A stretch of 64,000 bases of DNA from Micropterus salmoides. Its lineage: Eukaryota; Chordata; Actinopteri; Centrarchiformes; Centrarchidae. The stretch lies in NCBI RefSeq assembly GCF_014851395.1, contig NW_024040152.1:15278308-15342307 (forward strand), given 5' to 3'. The position numbers and the translations under genes are program-made. The notes under the pieces are model-generated. The model did no database searches, was not told the origin of the DNA, and saw only the letters and a program-made list of their open reading frames with translations. The stretch's first letter is position 1. Every line of letters begins with the position of its first letter. Shown here in pieces: positions 23,752 to 36,200 of this stretch.

Positions 23752-26700
23752 TCATACTTCGCTCTCCAAGCTGGAGAAGTGGGCCGACCCTCGGCGCGAG
23801 CACAGGCTCTTGGCTTTGAGTGGCAGGTGGGGGGAGTAGAACCTCCGTGGCTGTGGCACTGAGCGCAGTCTCTGATACTGGAGTTTGGCACTGGCCGAAG
23901 CCTGAGCTTGGCCCTGGCCTGCCATCCCTACCCCTGCTGGTGGTGAGACGGTGGATGAGGAGGGCGGAGGTGGGATGGGCATCGGGAGGGAGGTGGGAGA
24001 CATGGACGGCTGCTGGGGTGGCGACGGTGAGGGCTGTGGTGGATGTTCTGTGGGTTGTGTGCTGAGGCTGAGGTTAGATTGGCTGCCTGATTTGGCCTGG
24101 CTGGGATCTGGTTTGGGGGGCAGAGGCTTTGGGCGAGAAACTCCGCTGAAGCTGTGGCAGTGGGGGAGAAGCTCTTCCTGGCTATGGGAAAGCGCCGTGG
24201 TTCCTCTCTTGGAGTGTGAGGTGTGTGAGCGGCTGTGTGGGTGTGGGTAAGGATGGGGTTGGGGGTAGAGGCTACAGGAACACATGGTGGCCCGTCCTGC
24301 TTCGTCCCCTCTGTCCCTAGCTCGCCCTTTGCTCTTCCCTCCTCCACTCTTCCACTTTTTTTCTCCCTTCACAGGGATCTTGTCCATAGACCAGTATCTT
24401 CTAGGAGGAGGGAAGGCTGCAGGGGGTGGCGGCCACTGTGAGCCGAGCCCTCCACTCCCTCCCCCTGATCCCCAGCCTACTCCTGGACCAGAGCCCCAGA
24501 AATCAGTACCAATCCATCCCTCTGCCCGAGTTCCTAGTAAGGAATCATCCCGACTGTTGATACTGCCCCCTTTCTCTCTAGAGGGGTAGGTGCCAAAGAA
24601 CCAGCCTCCTCCACCTATGCCCCCTATTCCAGTGCTGCTTCCCCCTGCACCTCCTTCCCAGTATCTTTCAAAACGTCCAAACTCCCCTGACGAGCCCTCA
24701 TCTGAATAACTGTCCTCTGCCCTGGCCCTGTCCCTCTCTGACTCAGACACTGCCCCCCTACCTGCTCTCCTTCCCCTCTCCTCCCCCCGCTCCCTCCCTC
24801 TCTCTCTCTCTTCCTCTTCCTCCTCCTCATCATCATCATCGTCATCATCCTCAGAGTCCCACTCATGGAAGGACAGCCCTTCTCTTGTCTGCGCTTTATC
24901 TTTTTCATAATGCATTAACAAAGGACGCCGCTCTCCGAGTCTACCACTGTCTTCTCTGTCCATCCCTCCACTTCTTCTCCGTTTGGAGGATGGAAGGAGT
25001 GGGTGGAGGGATGTTGGAGGAGTATTAGAATTATCTCCTCTCCCATTCACCCAAAATTTGACTGATGCAGGGAGTTTGGTAAGGTTAGGGTAGCGCTTAT
25101 TGGGGGTATGATGTCTGGAATGAGGGCGTGAGGATTTGGGACGCCTCTCCCTGCTTCTGCTGCTGTCCTCCTGTTCCCTTTCATTGCCCTCGTCTCCTCC
25201 TTCTCTCCTGCCTCTCTCCCTCTCTCCTTCCCATGAATCCCGCCCCTTTTCCCCAAATGTGCTCCGATACTGGCCAGAGAAGGAAGAGTAGTCTTGTATT
25301 CCTCCTTCCCTCTCTCCTTCTGCCTCTCCTTCCCTCTCTGGCTCTACATCTCCCTCCTCTGGCTCAGAACGTCTTCCCCCAGTTGATTTCTTTCTTTTCT
25401 TTGTCTTCAGTGCTTTCTTCTTCTTCTTTTTCACCTTTCGCCTCTTCCTTTCTCTCTCTCGCTCTCTTTCCCTTTCTTCCCTCTTTTTCCTCTTTTTGTT
25501 CTTTTTCTTTTTTTTCTTCTCTTTCTCCTTCTCTTTTCTCCTCTTCTTTTCCCTTTTTTGCCTCTCAGCATCACCACCAGCTCCACTCCTCTCTCTCTCA
25601 CTCCAGCTTGCCCACCACTCTTGGAGCTGAGACAGTTGGCTTCCCCCTCTCTCCCTCTCTCGTTCCCTTTCTCTGTCACCCCAGGATGTGCGTGGTTTCC
25701 TGGGGGGTATGGGTGGTGGCAGGCGCCCGTGACTGAAGGATCGAGGCCGGATGATTGAGCGTTCCCTTTCCCTCCCCCTGCCAAGGAGGAGGCTTGACTC
25801 CTCCGTCAGCTCCTCATCATCATCATCATCCTCTCCATCTATTCCTCCAGTCCTGTCTCGTGTGCTCCTGGAGGAGCTGTAAGAGTAGGTGGGAGAGGTG
25901 GAGCGAGAAGATGAGGCGGATGAGGACGTGGATGTGGATGAGGTGGTCGACGAAGAGGACGAGGACGTATAGTGCAAGGATGCAGAAGGAGAAGGAGGGG
26001 TGTATGAAGGGCTGAGGGGAACTGGCACAGGAAGTGAGAGCGGGGGAGAGAGGGGGCGTGCCCTCCTCCCTCCTCCCTCCCTCACTCCATCTCGTGCTCC
26101 TCCCCTCCGCCCCAGGGGCAGAATATTCTCATATAGGGGCCCTCCAGGCTCTTTGGGCTTCTTGGGCCTGCGCTTCCTCCAGAAGGATGAGGGGAGAGGG
26201 GGAGAGGGGTGTGGCAGCGGGGGTGTAGGAGGCAGAGGGGCCTGACTCTTAGGAGGCAGTCTGGGAGTGCCCAGAGGTTTAACGGCCCCTTTCCCCTGAC
26301 CTCCGCTGCCACCTCCCACCACCTTCTTCCCCACCCCATGGTCCATTCCCTTCTCTGAGTAGAAGGCCACACTAGCTGGAGGGGGTTGGGGGTGGCCCCT
26401 AGGCATAGTCTTGGGGGTCTGGGACCCTGCCTGCTGCTCCATGCAGGGCCCCAGTCCCTCAGGGTCAATGGGACCATAGTATCTCTTATAACCATCAAGT
26501 CCCCCACTCCCTCCAGCTGTTGAAGCCCAGTTTGGTGGTACTTTCTGAGCAAAGGGTCCCATGTCAGTGATGGCCCCTCTTACAGCCATTGGGTTGGTGG
26601 CTGTAGCAGTTTTGGGTAGCCTCCAGCGATCCACCACAGCCAGTCTGCGGTCTGGCCGGGGCAGGAAGGTGGAGCACGGGAGGGGTGCACCAGCAATGGG

Positions 26701-26964
26701 GGTGTTGGAGGGACCCAGTGCTGTCCCAGAATGCACCACGGTGGGAGGAGAGCCCGGTAGAGGTGTTTTGTAGACGGGCTGCGGTTGTTGCTGTTGTGGT
26801 GGTTGCTGCTGCTGTGCCATGACAATTGTTGGATTGGTCATAGACGTTGAGACAACATGTGGCTGGGATGGGACTGTAACCATTGCAGTGTGGTGATGAG
26901 TAGGCAAAGATTTAGCTCCACCTGGCACTGTTTCATCCTCAAAGCTACAGCAGCTATACATGCC
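23752..26964 (-). CDS. grin2d: grin2d coding exon 15: giant cytoplasmic tail
   Basis: One exon encodes residues 893-1962 and the TGA stop. It starts GMYSCCSF. Conserved islands are VDRWR (about 1003), YKRYYGPIDPEGLG (about 1051), YWSMDKI (about 1747) and the end RRGSAHFSSLESEV, whose last four residues are the PDZ ligand for PSD-95-type scaffolds. Between them lie Gln/Pro tracts (about 942-955), a WRKRRPKKPKEP segment, a Ser run (about 1223-1260), an SH3-ligand-like LPPPIPPRKPR (about 1308), a Lys/Arg/Glu block (about 1360-1418) and an Asp/Glu block (about 1593-1613). Mammalian GluN2D tails are less than half this length (recalled). Frame is open throughout, so this is not a pseudogene. Confidence 0.95.
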   Translation of the reverse strand, partial: GMYSCCSFEDETVPGGAKSLPTHHHTAMVTVPSQPHVVSTSMTNPTIVMAQQQQPPQQQQPQPVYKTPLPGSPPTVVHSGTALGPSNTPIAGAPLPCSTFLPRPDRRLAVVDRWRLPKTATATNPMAVRGAITDMGPFAQKVPPNWASTAGGSGGLDGYKRYYGPIDPEGLGPCMEQQAGSQTPKTMPRGHPQPPPASVAFYSEKGMDHGVGKKVVGGGSGGQGKGAVKPLGTPRLPPKSQAPLPPTPPLPHPSPPLPSSFWRKRRPKKPKEPGGPLYENILPLGRRGGARDGVREGGGRRARPLSPPLSLPVPVPLSPSYTPPSPSASLHYTSSSSSSTTSSTSTSSSASSSRSTSPTYSYSSSRSTRDRTGGIDGEDDDDDEELTEESSLLLGRGRERERSIIRPRSFSHGRLPPPIPPRKPRTSWGDRERERERERGGSQLSQLQEWWASWSERERSGAGGDAERQKREKKRRKEKEKEKKKKKKNKKRKKREERERERERERKRRKVKKKKKKALKTKKRKKSTGGRRSEPEEGDVEPEREGEAEGEREGGIQDYSSFSGQYRSTFGEKGRDSWEGERERGRREGGDEGNEREQEDSSRSRERRPKSSRPHSRHHTPNKRYPNLTKLPASVKFWVNGRGDNSNTPPTSLHPLLPSSKRRRSGGMDREDSGRLGERRPLLMHYEKDKAQTREGLSFHEWDSEDDDDDDDEEEEEEERERGRERGEERGRRAGRGAVSESERDRARAEDSYSDEGSSGEFGRFERYWEGGAGGSSTGIGGIGGGGWFFGTYPSREKGGSINSRDDSLLGTRAEGWIGTDFWGSGPGVGWGSGGGSGGLGSQWPPPPAAFPPPRRYWSMDKIPVKGEKKWKSGGGKSKGRARDRGDEAGRATMCSCSLYPQPHPYPHPHSRSHTSHSKRGTTALSHSQEELLPHCHSFSGVSRPKPLPPKPDPSQAKSGSQSNLSLSTQPTEHPPQPSPSPPQQPSMSPTSLPMPIPPPPSSSTVSPPAGVGMAGQGQAQASASAKLQYQRLRSVPQPRRFYSPHLPLKAKSLCSRRGSAHFSSLESEV

Positions 26965-29900
26965 CTGAGAAAAAAGCACAAATCAGAAACAAAGATTCAG
27001 AGACATGAAACTTTAAATGAAATTGAATAAACAGTATTTTCTGAAATTAAAAAATGAAATTGATTAGATGTGTCACTGGAAATAAAAGGTACAGGAATAT
27101 ATTGGCAAAAAAGGAAAAACATAGATGTGTACAGATGCAGCAGAATACATGAGCAACAGAGAGAGGGAGAGATTAAGAGGGAAGTGAATGAGAACAGAAA
27201 ACATGAACAGCAATCCAAATAAGTTCCAGTTATCAAAAGAATTGCAAGATTGCTATTTTTCAGATAAAATCCATTCCTATCAATAGTGCGGTTGTACAGT
27301 GCATTGTTTGGTTAATGAAACTGCATACATAAATGCATAAATTACAACCACAGTGGTGAAAAAGGATAAATTATTATCATTGAAGCTACAATAATCACAT
27401 GCATATGGTGTGTGGGCTGGTTCTGTCAAGGTCACAGATATCCAGGGTGTGAGCGAAATTGAATTTCAATCTCCCATATTGACCTAGTAGAATTGAATTG
27501 ACCTCATACACTCACACTCAGTGGCAGATAAGGGCACGCACAGGCAAGAACACATATGCTTACACATGTTTGTGTATGTGGTTACATGCACAGCATTTTA
27601 GTTCCAGTCATGTTGTCTTGTTATAGTGTAGCATAGCTTAAGGGCACTAAATTGTAGAACCACTCTGTGGGTGGCACATAAAGGGTTTTTAACAGGGTGA
27701 AAGTTAAAACATTAGCTGTGGACATGTGGATATAACATTCCGAGGAGCTAAAACACTTCACTTTATTTTTTCTTAATGTCTGTAAAACAGTAAGTCATTT
27801 AGTGTGCTATTGCAGAAAAACACTAAACACACAGACAAAAACACTTACCCTGCTGATTGCCAGGAGAAAATCCAATTTGCCAGAACTGGTGGCCATGCAG
27901 TGGCGCAGTTTCCAGTAGACCAAGTGTTCCCAGGCAAACACAAGCAGACTGAGGCCCATAGCCACCAGCAGCATGTAGAAGACCCCGGCCATGTTGTCAA
28001 TATCCAGTTTACTGCTCATCACCTCAATTTTGTCATTATGGCAGATACCAGACAGCCAGAGGCGCTCCAGCATCTCAATCTCATCTGGAAAGGGGAACGG
28101 TTGGAGGAGGTGGGCAAGGATAAGTAAGAGAAAGGGAAATGGAGGAGGTTAAAAGTGGATAAAAGTAGAGCGTATGAAAGAAAAGAGAGAAATTTGAGAG
28201 AAGAGAAGATAAGAGAAGATTTGAAATGCACAATACATAAAAAAAAATACATAAAGGGGTTAAGAGATGAGGAAAGAGATCATGTTGAATATGAAAGGAA
28301 TTAAGGCTGGGAGGCTTGGGGTTATTTCAAGGAGATTTATAGACAAGGGACAATAGATAGTGACAAGAGACACACATAGAGACAGAAAAAAGCTAAAGGA
28401 TTTAAGCAGTAGTAGAGTTCTACAGTATATCTTGCTGTTTGCCCATTATCCAAGGTGACTCCTCAAGGTCAAAGGTCAGCAATACAAAAAGCAGCACTGT
28501 GTCCAAAGTAATGAAGAGGAAGGAGACTGAGACACACAGAAAGAGAGAGAGAGAGAGTCCAAAACAATGAAGTAGCACTGAGAAGTAAAATGGCACCGAC
28601 AACCTAATCTCAACATTGTAACCCAGTGTAAATGAGGAGAGGAGGAGAAAGGAGACCAGGAGCCACAGTGAGATGCTTGGTTGAACAAGCATGGGTGAGA
28701 GGGAGAGAGATAATGAGAGAGTTGGGAAGAATATCTTACAAAGAGAGAGAGAGGGAGCGGCATTCTTTCTCTGTCCACGAACTCGTCAGGGGAAATGAGA
28801 CAGACACAGAAACAGAGAGAGTCAGAGGGAGCTGGAACAAGGGACGCAGAGATGGAGGACGAGAGGCTGAGATTGTGTCATTATGACAAACAGCAGGAAC
28901 ACTCCTCAGCTTGAAGAGGATGAGAGGAGAGAAAAATAGGGAAAAATGTGAAAACAGAGAAAGAACCGATAGGAAGGGACAGAGGCAGAGGGAGAAGATC
29001 ATATCATTTAATTGTGCAGGAGGGATGGTCAGAATCTCCATCAAGGTGGTAAGCTCTGGGGGATTCAGGACTCAAATCTGTTAACCTAACAGGTACCAGG
29101 CAATACCGCTTTACCCACTACCCTGCCTTTTATGATCTCACTGGCCTAATGATTTAAAGCTGCCCTGCTAAACCTGTGATTGGCTTGCAGGGGTTGCTGG
29201 TGTAACCATAGTGATTGACAGACAGAAGATGCAGCATATGATTCATAATGGAATTAACGAGGGGTATTCTCCAACAGTACTCATGAGAGCTTTCTGTTAC
29301 ACTAATAGAAATGACGGCATGAGCAGCACTGCAATAACCAGGTCTGGAGGTCGCATTTTACTGTCTCTGAACTATTTCAAGTCAGACTGCTTAAGCGGGG
29401 TTTAAAAACTCACAAGTAATGCTTCCACTCGCAACACTGCACTGCTCTGTGAAAACTCAAGTTCTAGCTTTTCATTCTTGCCATCATTAGCTGTGCTTGC
29501 ATAGCTTAGATGAAGCCGACTCAGTCATCTGTGTGATCTGGCTAATGTGTCTCCTGTAGAACATCATTAGCCAATCAGCCGTGGCCTCCAGCTACAGCAA
29601 CAGATGGACACAGTACTACTGCAGCCCACTGGCAGACTCAGGTAACAACTCCCTGTCTCAAATTCACTCATACGCACATACATTCCAAGACACAAAGGTC
29701 TGTTTTTAACTCTGGAGTACAGCCCCATTGAAGAGGATTTATCTGTGTCATTGACCTTCAGTAGCAGCTGCGTGTCCAAACTGGAGCCTGATGTGAAAAC
29801 AGCAAGTGTCTTAGAGAAGGGTACAGATAAACAGGTAGTCTCATGTCTGTCCTCCACTTCACAAGCCCCAGTCGAATCCTTTTTTTAAGCTCTAAGTCTC

Positions 29901-30196
29901 ATCTCCTGGTTTTCCTGCCATTTGACTTCCAGCGATTCACCTTCCGCTTCCTCGTCCTCCTCTTCAACAATCTGACTCGTTCTCACTGTTTCTTCCCTTC
30001 TTCCCTGAGACCTTTGTGATGGCAGTTGTCTCTACCTTTCAGTCGTAGCCAGCTCAGGCCTGCCAAATCTGACTGGTGTGTCAAATCCACACGCCACTTC
30101 TGTCATTCCTGGCAGGTCAGGTCAGGTAGAGCTGGCACACTACAAACCCATAGTTGGCATGCACCACAAAGACGTTATTTAATAAAGGAAAGTGTA

Positions 30197-30227
<31 letters not shown>

Positions 30228-33200
30228 ATTTGTAAATGCCTGCGTGCATGTTCGCATTTTGCAGTGTGCCAGATGTGGCATGATGCCAGACATGTCCAGA
30301 GATGCTGAGCTCCACAGTTGTTGAGCAGTGAACCATGACCCGTACAATCCTGTGCTTTTATCACAACATGACAAACCTCTCTCTGCATTCATTGCAAGAT
30401 TTCTTGAGAAAAAAAAAACCTGCTAGCCAAGAGCTGTAAATCCAGCTTCTCACAATTTTTAATATCTACTCACTGAATAATATATTCTTGGAATCAAAAT
30501 CCTGATACTATGCAAAAAATAGAAGTGGATCTGATAAGAGGGAAAAGGGAGATCTTACTACTCAGCAGTTTTTGCCTTTATCAGGAAACAAGTTGTAGAG
30601 AGATCAATGGACCATCTCTTAAAGCTGTGGTATGAATCACCAGAAGCAGCAACAAGGAGAACAATAAACTCACAGGATTGACAAAGCAGTGGCGGACTCC
30701 TCTAGTGCCCCTCTATCCTCTAATGCGGTTGTAAAAAGATATGGCTCAACAAGCCATGGTACAATAATGATGTAACACTGTGACATGATTTAGCCCAGCA
30801 GAAGGTGTGATGCCGAGTCCTTGAGCCGCAGGGCGATTGTTGTGATGCAGCCTTTGAGGGCATGCTGAATATGAGCCGACCCCCCCCCTTTCACATCCAA
30901 ACAAATAATCCTCTTCCTTAGTAATCCACTCCAATAATGCCTATCTACAACTACAACCCTCAGCATTCAGCACCACCCAGTAACTAGATCCAGCCTGGGT
31001 ACACAGCTGATGTTAAGGACTTTTGCTACACAGAACAAAAGCAAGCACAAAGGCATATACCAAGAATTAAAAGAAGCAACAGACATAGCATGTCAAGGCT
31101 GTCTGGCCTCTCTGTTTTTCATGCACACAAGCACCCATTCCCAGGGTCCAACTATTCAGCTCCAGACGCCAGTCTTATTTAATAGATCTTGGCACCAAAT
31201 TGGCATTATCAGTGTGTAAGCAGCTAAAGTGTCTGTGTGCCAGAGACAGCTAAAGGGCTTTGTCCGCCACGCCATAAGCAAAGCTGATTTAAAACACGAG
31301 GAAAAGCCAAACAAGCAGCATCCGATTGAGACAATAAATGCGTGTGGCGGACTGTGTAAAATGACAGTCAAGCATTAGTGTACTGACAGCTATTGCTAAA
31401 AACAGATTCTCTCCTCCCATGGATTAATCCTAGAAGTGTGTGCAGCAGACAAACAGCATACTAATATACTCCCATAGCTATCAATTATTCAATTATCTTA
31501 TCTGTTTTCTATATTAATTTTTGCTTCAGTGCACCCCTTTCCACACCTCATGTTCAGGGTATTTTCAGGTGTTTCTCTTTGGTTATTTTTTTACTCATAC
31601 TTTCTCACTCTCTGTGTCAGTCTCAGCTAATCTGTAATGAGTGTAAATCTGTCACCACACAAGTTGTGATGATCCTTTTTTTTTTTTTTTACAATGTTGA
31701 CTCACACAAGTAAATGCTTTTTTCTTTCACCAGCCCGAGCAGGAAAAAAGGAAAGAGAGTGAATGTCAGATAAGATTGAGAGGAGTGAAAACGTGGGAAG
31801 GACATGTGCACTTTCACCAACAGAATAAAGGTATATATCAGCAATGCTTGAAACAAACAAATGATATTCCTCTTGTGCCCACCTCCCTTTTTGTTTCCTG
31901 TCCTCTCTTGTAGCCAATAAAGGGACCTACAAACTACTTTATCATCGCCATCAACCCTCTCCTACACACTATTAGTCCCTCTGTCACAATCAAAATGCCT
32001 TACATTGCTCTTCTCACACCTTATATTCCCCCATCCACTACTCAACATCCACTCATTCATCTACTCCCTGTGTCCTCCATCCACCCCCCACCCTCATGCT
32101 ACTCTGTCGCTCGTTTCTTCATCCTGTCATTTTACCCATAACCTTCAGTTTGCCCCTCCATTGTTCTAATTATTTTCGTCATTACCCTCCACACAGTTCT
32201 TACCATCTCCCACCAGCTGCAGCAGAGCCAGGTCAAGAGGACGTTTCCAGCGTGAGTTTTTGTGCAGGGCGATACCGTAGCCTGTGGTGGCAAAAACCTT
32301 CCCCGAGCCTATGGTCATCACCTTGGAAAAAGGACATGCGTAGATAATCAAAAAACTGACAAACAACATACATGTTGAATGAGTGAAAAGGCTTGTGTGA
32401 GTTAGTCCTCACCTTACAACCTTCGTCCTTCCTGGCCATATAGTTCAATACTGCAGCATCATAAATAAAAGCATCCAGTTTCCTGTAAAGGGATCAAGGG
32501 AGAATTCATTCATCATTTAATGGTAGAGAGGGAGCAGAGGGATGGAGAGACTGGCTGAGGCAGGGGAGGAGGCATAAAGTTAGATCTCTGCAATGTACTT
32601 GGGAAGAGAGTTGGGGTGCATAAATATACGGCAGACAGGAACACAGAATGATAGAGAGGGCATGAAAAGTCAAATCATAACAAGAAAAGGGAGGAAGGGT
32701 GGAAAAGTAAAGCAGGCTTGGCGGAAAGAGTGAAAACACAAGGAGAATAAAATAAGACAGAGATCAGGGAAAGATGTGCGAGTAAGAGGAACTAGGAAGG
32801 TGGTGGAGGAGGCGGAGGGGAGGAGAAGGACGAGGATTTATACGGTGAGAAGAGCGCAGTGACAGGGAGAGAGATGGAAGGGGAGGGGGGAGATTTACAC
32901 ACTTCAGGGGGAACAGACATGGGATAGAGCCAGAGAGTGATGAGGATTATAAAGTTTAAATACAGACACACCAAGAGAGCACACTGGGAAGGGGAAAGAA
33001 TGGACCAAAAAAAGAGAAGCAGAAAGGAGAGGGATGGTAAGATAAAAGGGCAGATGAGGAGTAACAGGAAAGGAAAGATAAGCACTAAGGAAAGGAAAAA
33101 GTCAGCAGGAGAAATGCAAACATTTTGTGCATGTTAACACTGAGTTATAATTGTGGTGTCAAGGCAATGGGCAGGGAGAACGATGACAGAGGCTTAGCAT

Positions 33201-36200
33201 AAAGTAAACTGGGATTATCCAACACATGACGGGTGATAGAGATTCTACAAGAAACTGAAGAGGGAAATGCTGCTTGCACTGTGTGGGTGGGTGGAGACAG
33301 CGGTGAAGGTGGAGAGAGAGAGAGCAAGAGTAAAGGTGAGAGAATCTGTGCGGGAAAGCAGTAAGTGTGACAAAAGATGTGAAATGTTAGTCAGAGTTGA
33401 AAAGAGTTCACTGTGTATGATGGGATTGCAAGTGCGAGAGTGAGAACATAAAAGAAAATAACACAAAAGAAGAATGGCAGCAGTTATGACTCCACTAAAA
33501 CAAAATTATATAACAATATGTATTAGGTGAATTTTCATTAGATGGATAAATAGGTTTTCTGGTATGGACCTTGAGGTGTCAACTGCTGTATCCAAGGGAA
33601 AGAATTAACTTTCAATCTCAACATTTAAGCAAACCTACTGTAGACAAGAAATCCTTTAAGTGCTAAGAGGAATGGCAATTTGAACATCTATAAACTAGAT
33701 GGCAACCAGGCATTATCTTCTCTTGGAAGATTGTGTGATATAATCGCTCCAAAACAGCTACTGAATGGACTCTGTGCTGAAATTGTATTGCCAACCAATG
33801 TCGAGATCTGATTGTAATTGGGCCAGTAGTCAGAGCTTTTAGTTTCATCATGTTTCATCAGAAGACAACAGCAAAAAATTCTTCTTTTGGCCATTTAGTG
33901 GCACTACATTTACTTGCACCGTATCTGAAGTGGATGCGGATTTTCCATTGCCATTTTTGAATTGTTATTTTGTTCCATATCATCATTTATGTGGCAAATC
34001 TATTTTAATACCCATCTTTCAAACACCTACTGTGACATAAGGAGTCCACTATTTAAAAAACAAAATCATTTAAAATATCCAGATTTGTTAAGGCTGTTGG
34101 AAAGCAATATGTTGAGCTGACTTTTTTTTACAGATTTTTGTTTTGGTTAAATTCATAAAAAATTAACAAAGCATGGTTTCTAAGACTGAGTATCTTGTAT
34201 CCTTCAAAGTAAGGATACAAGGGCAATTCTGTGATGCAAACTGGCTCATTCTAAACATATGGATCTGTTGTTTTGGTTGTTGTGTCTGTACAGTGTCTTG
34301 TAAGCCTATATGGGCTTTTACGTTTCAAGCAAACAACAATTTAGTTTTACATTTGCCAGCTTCCTTAATTCAATAAACAGTATTTTGCAAAGCACGCTTG
34401 AATGGAAACTAAGCTAGTGGAAAAAGAAAAGCAAGATGTGGAGAAAGACATAGATTTAGTAGGAGCCATGTAAATGTGAGGAAAGGAACAAACTCGTGTT
34501 ATAGCAGACAGACCCGGTCTTAAGGTTCAGTATGGCCTCCTCCACTCCTCTCTGGTTGTATTTGCCCATGTACTGGTGCATGTCTGGGTAGTTGGAGCGG
34601 ATGTTTTTTTCTGTGCTCCCGTTGGGCACCGTGCCAAACTTTAGAGGTGGGTACTGCTCCTCGGGATGCTGAAACTAGCGGAGCAAAGGGAGGCGAGGGA
34701 GGGAGACGGAATGGGCATGAGACACACCAGGCTGTGCACCAATCTGTCTGACCTATTTCTGTCCACTTTCCAGACTAACTTACAACACTCCATGCACAGT
34801 CAAATCTTTGAAAAGAGAGCAGTCTGTGGACTTAAAGTGGTATTTAGAACTGTCTTTTAAGTATTCAAGAACTGTGGTAATTGAGTTATGTTAAATGAGA
34901 TTTTGTTCATTTCTAAATTCCTGTGCTTTAATCAATTTAACATTCAAATGCATGGGATTTGGCTCGCTCTAAGACTTTAATTCTCCTTACGCATTCCCTA
35001 CTTAATCAGTATTCAAGCAATGAGGTACCTTCTTGTCCGAGAGGCCTGACACTGTGTCAATGTACTCCTCCTGGATCATGAAGGCAGCCAGGTTAGCAGT
35101 GTAGGAAGCCAGAAATATGACAGCAAAGAAGGCCCAGATCAGAACCATGATCTTGCTGGTGGTTCCTCTGGGGTTCTCCACTGGCACAGAGTTGTTGAAT
35201 ACAATGGCCCACAAAAGCCATACAGACTTTCCTATGGTGAATGTAGACCCTCCAGCTTCTGGCCAAAATGATGACGAGGGAAAAGAGACAGAAAGAGAGA
35301 AATAGAAAGAGAAAGAGAGAAAAAAGGACACATTTTTTTAGCATAATGAGTGGTCATAATATGAACTTTTTTTCTAGACAGCAATCCAGCCTGTACGAGG
35401 CACAATAATATATTCAGTAGAGTCTGACTGCAGATGAAGCAGCCGATTCAAATTAAACTTTCCTGAATGATCTGTAAAATGGGTTTACTATATATGAAAA
35501 TACCTAGCAGGCTTTTTGACACCAAAGCTCATAAGGCTGTGACTTTACGTTTAGAGGATCGCAGCTTTCAATTCAGCTGCTACGTGATCTTACAAATAAC
35601 CACATGGTGCAAAATAACATTCAAAGGGCTCAAACACTCCTGCCTTTATACGACAGGAGTAAAGGTGGAAGGAAGGAGAGAGACGCAAGTGAATGAGAGG
35701 GATATACCGGAGGATGACAGAGAGGTAAAATTATGTAGAGCACAGCAATCATGCAGTAAAAGAGGCGAGTCGGGTTGGGTATTGGACCGAGGCATCAGGC
35801 ATACTGAATATCACAGGGGTACAAACTATGCTGTTGAATAATAAATGGCAGCTTCAATATCGAGAATACTTGGATGCATTTCAGCATATTGTAGGTATAA
35901 CCACACTCACAGTTAAGGATTCAGTGCAGTACATGCAGAAAGTACTGATGGACATTTTGAATGTGATAACTGACCAATCAGTCAGCAAGAACAGAAATGC
36001 AGTAGAAAACACAAAAGTTCATTATAATGCAAAAAAGATCATTTTGACTTTGATATTTTTTAAGCGCATTCCAAGTGTGAGTTCAATATTGTCGGTTGAC
36101 CTGTGCTGCAACAGCGACAGACTGCATGCAGACCCATCCATCAGACAACTTAGGCCCATCACTCACTCTTGCCAGTCTCGAGACTGCGGTTGTAGCCCAC

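Larger units (their letters stand above)
26965..32203. other. grin2d introns around exon 14
   Basis: Intron 26965-27848 is AT-rich with nothing recognised. Intron 28085-32203 has GA-rich stretches (28090-29000) and a TG repeat at 30195-30226; the rest is unremarkable. Confidence 0.6.

Noticed and set aside
23820..26770. Many long open frames on both strands across the grin2d tail exon, up to about 200 codons
   Set aside because: They are shadows of the GC-rich, repetitive tail exon; none has a family signature and the sense frame is clearly GluN2D.
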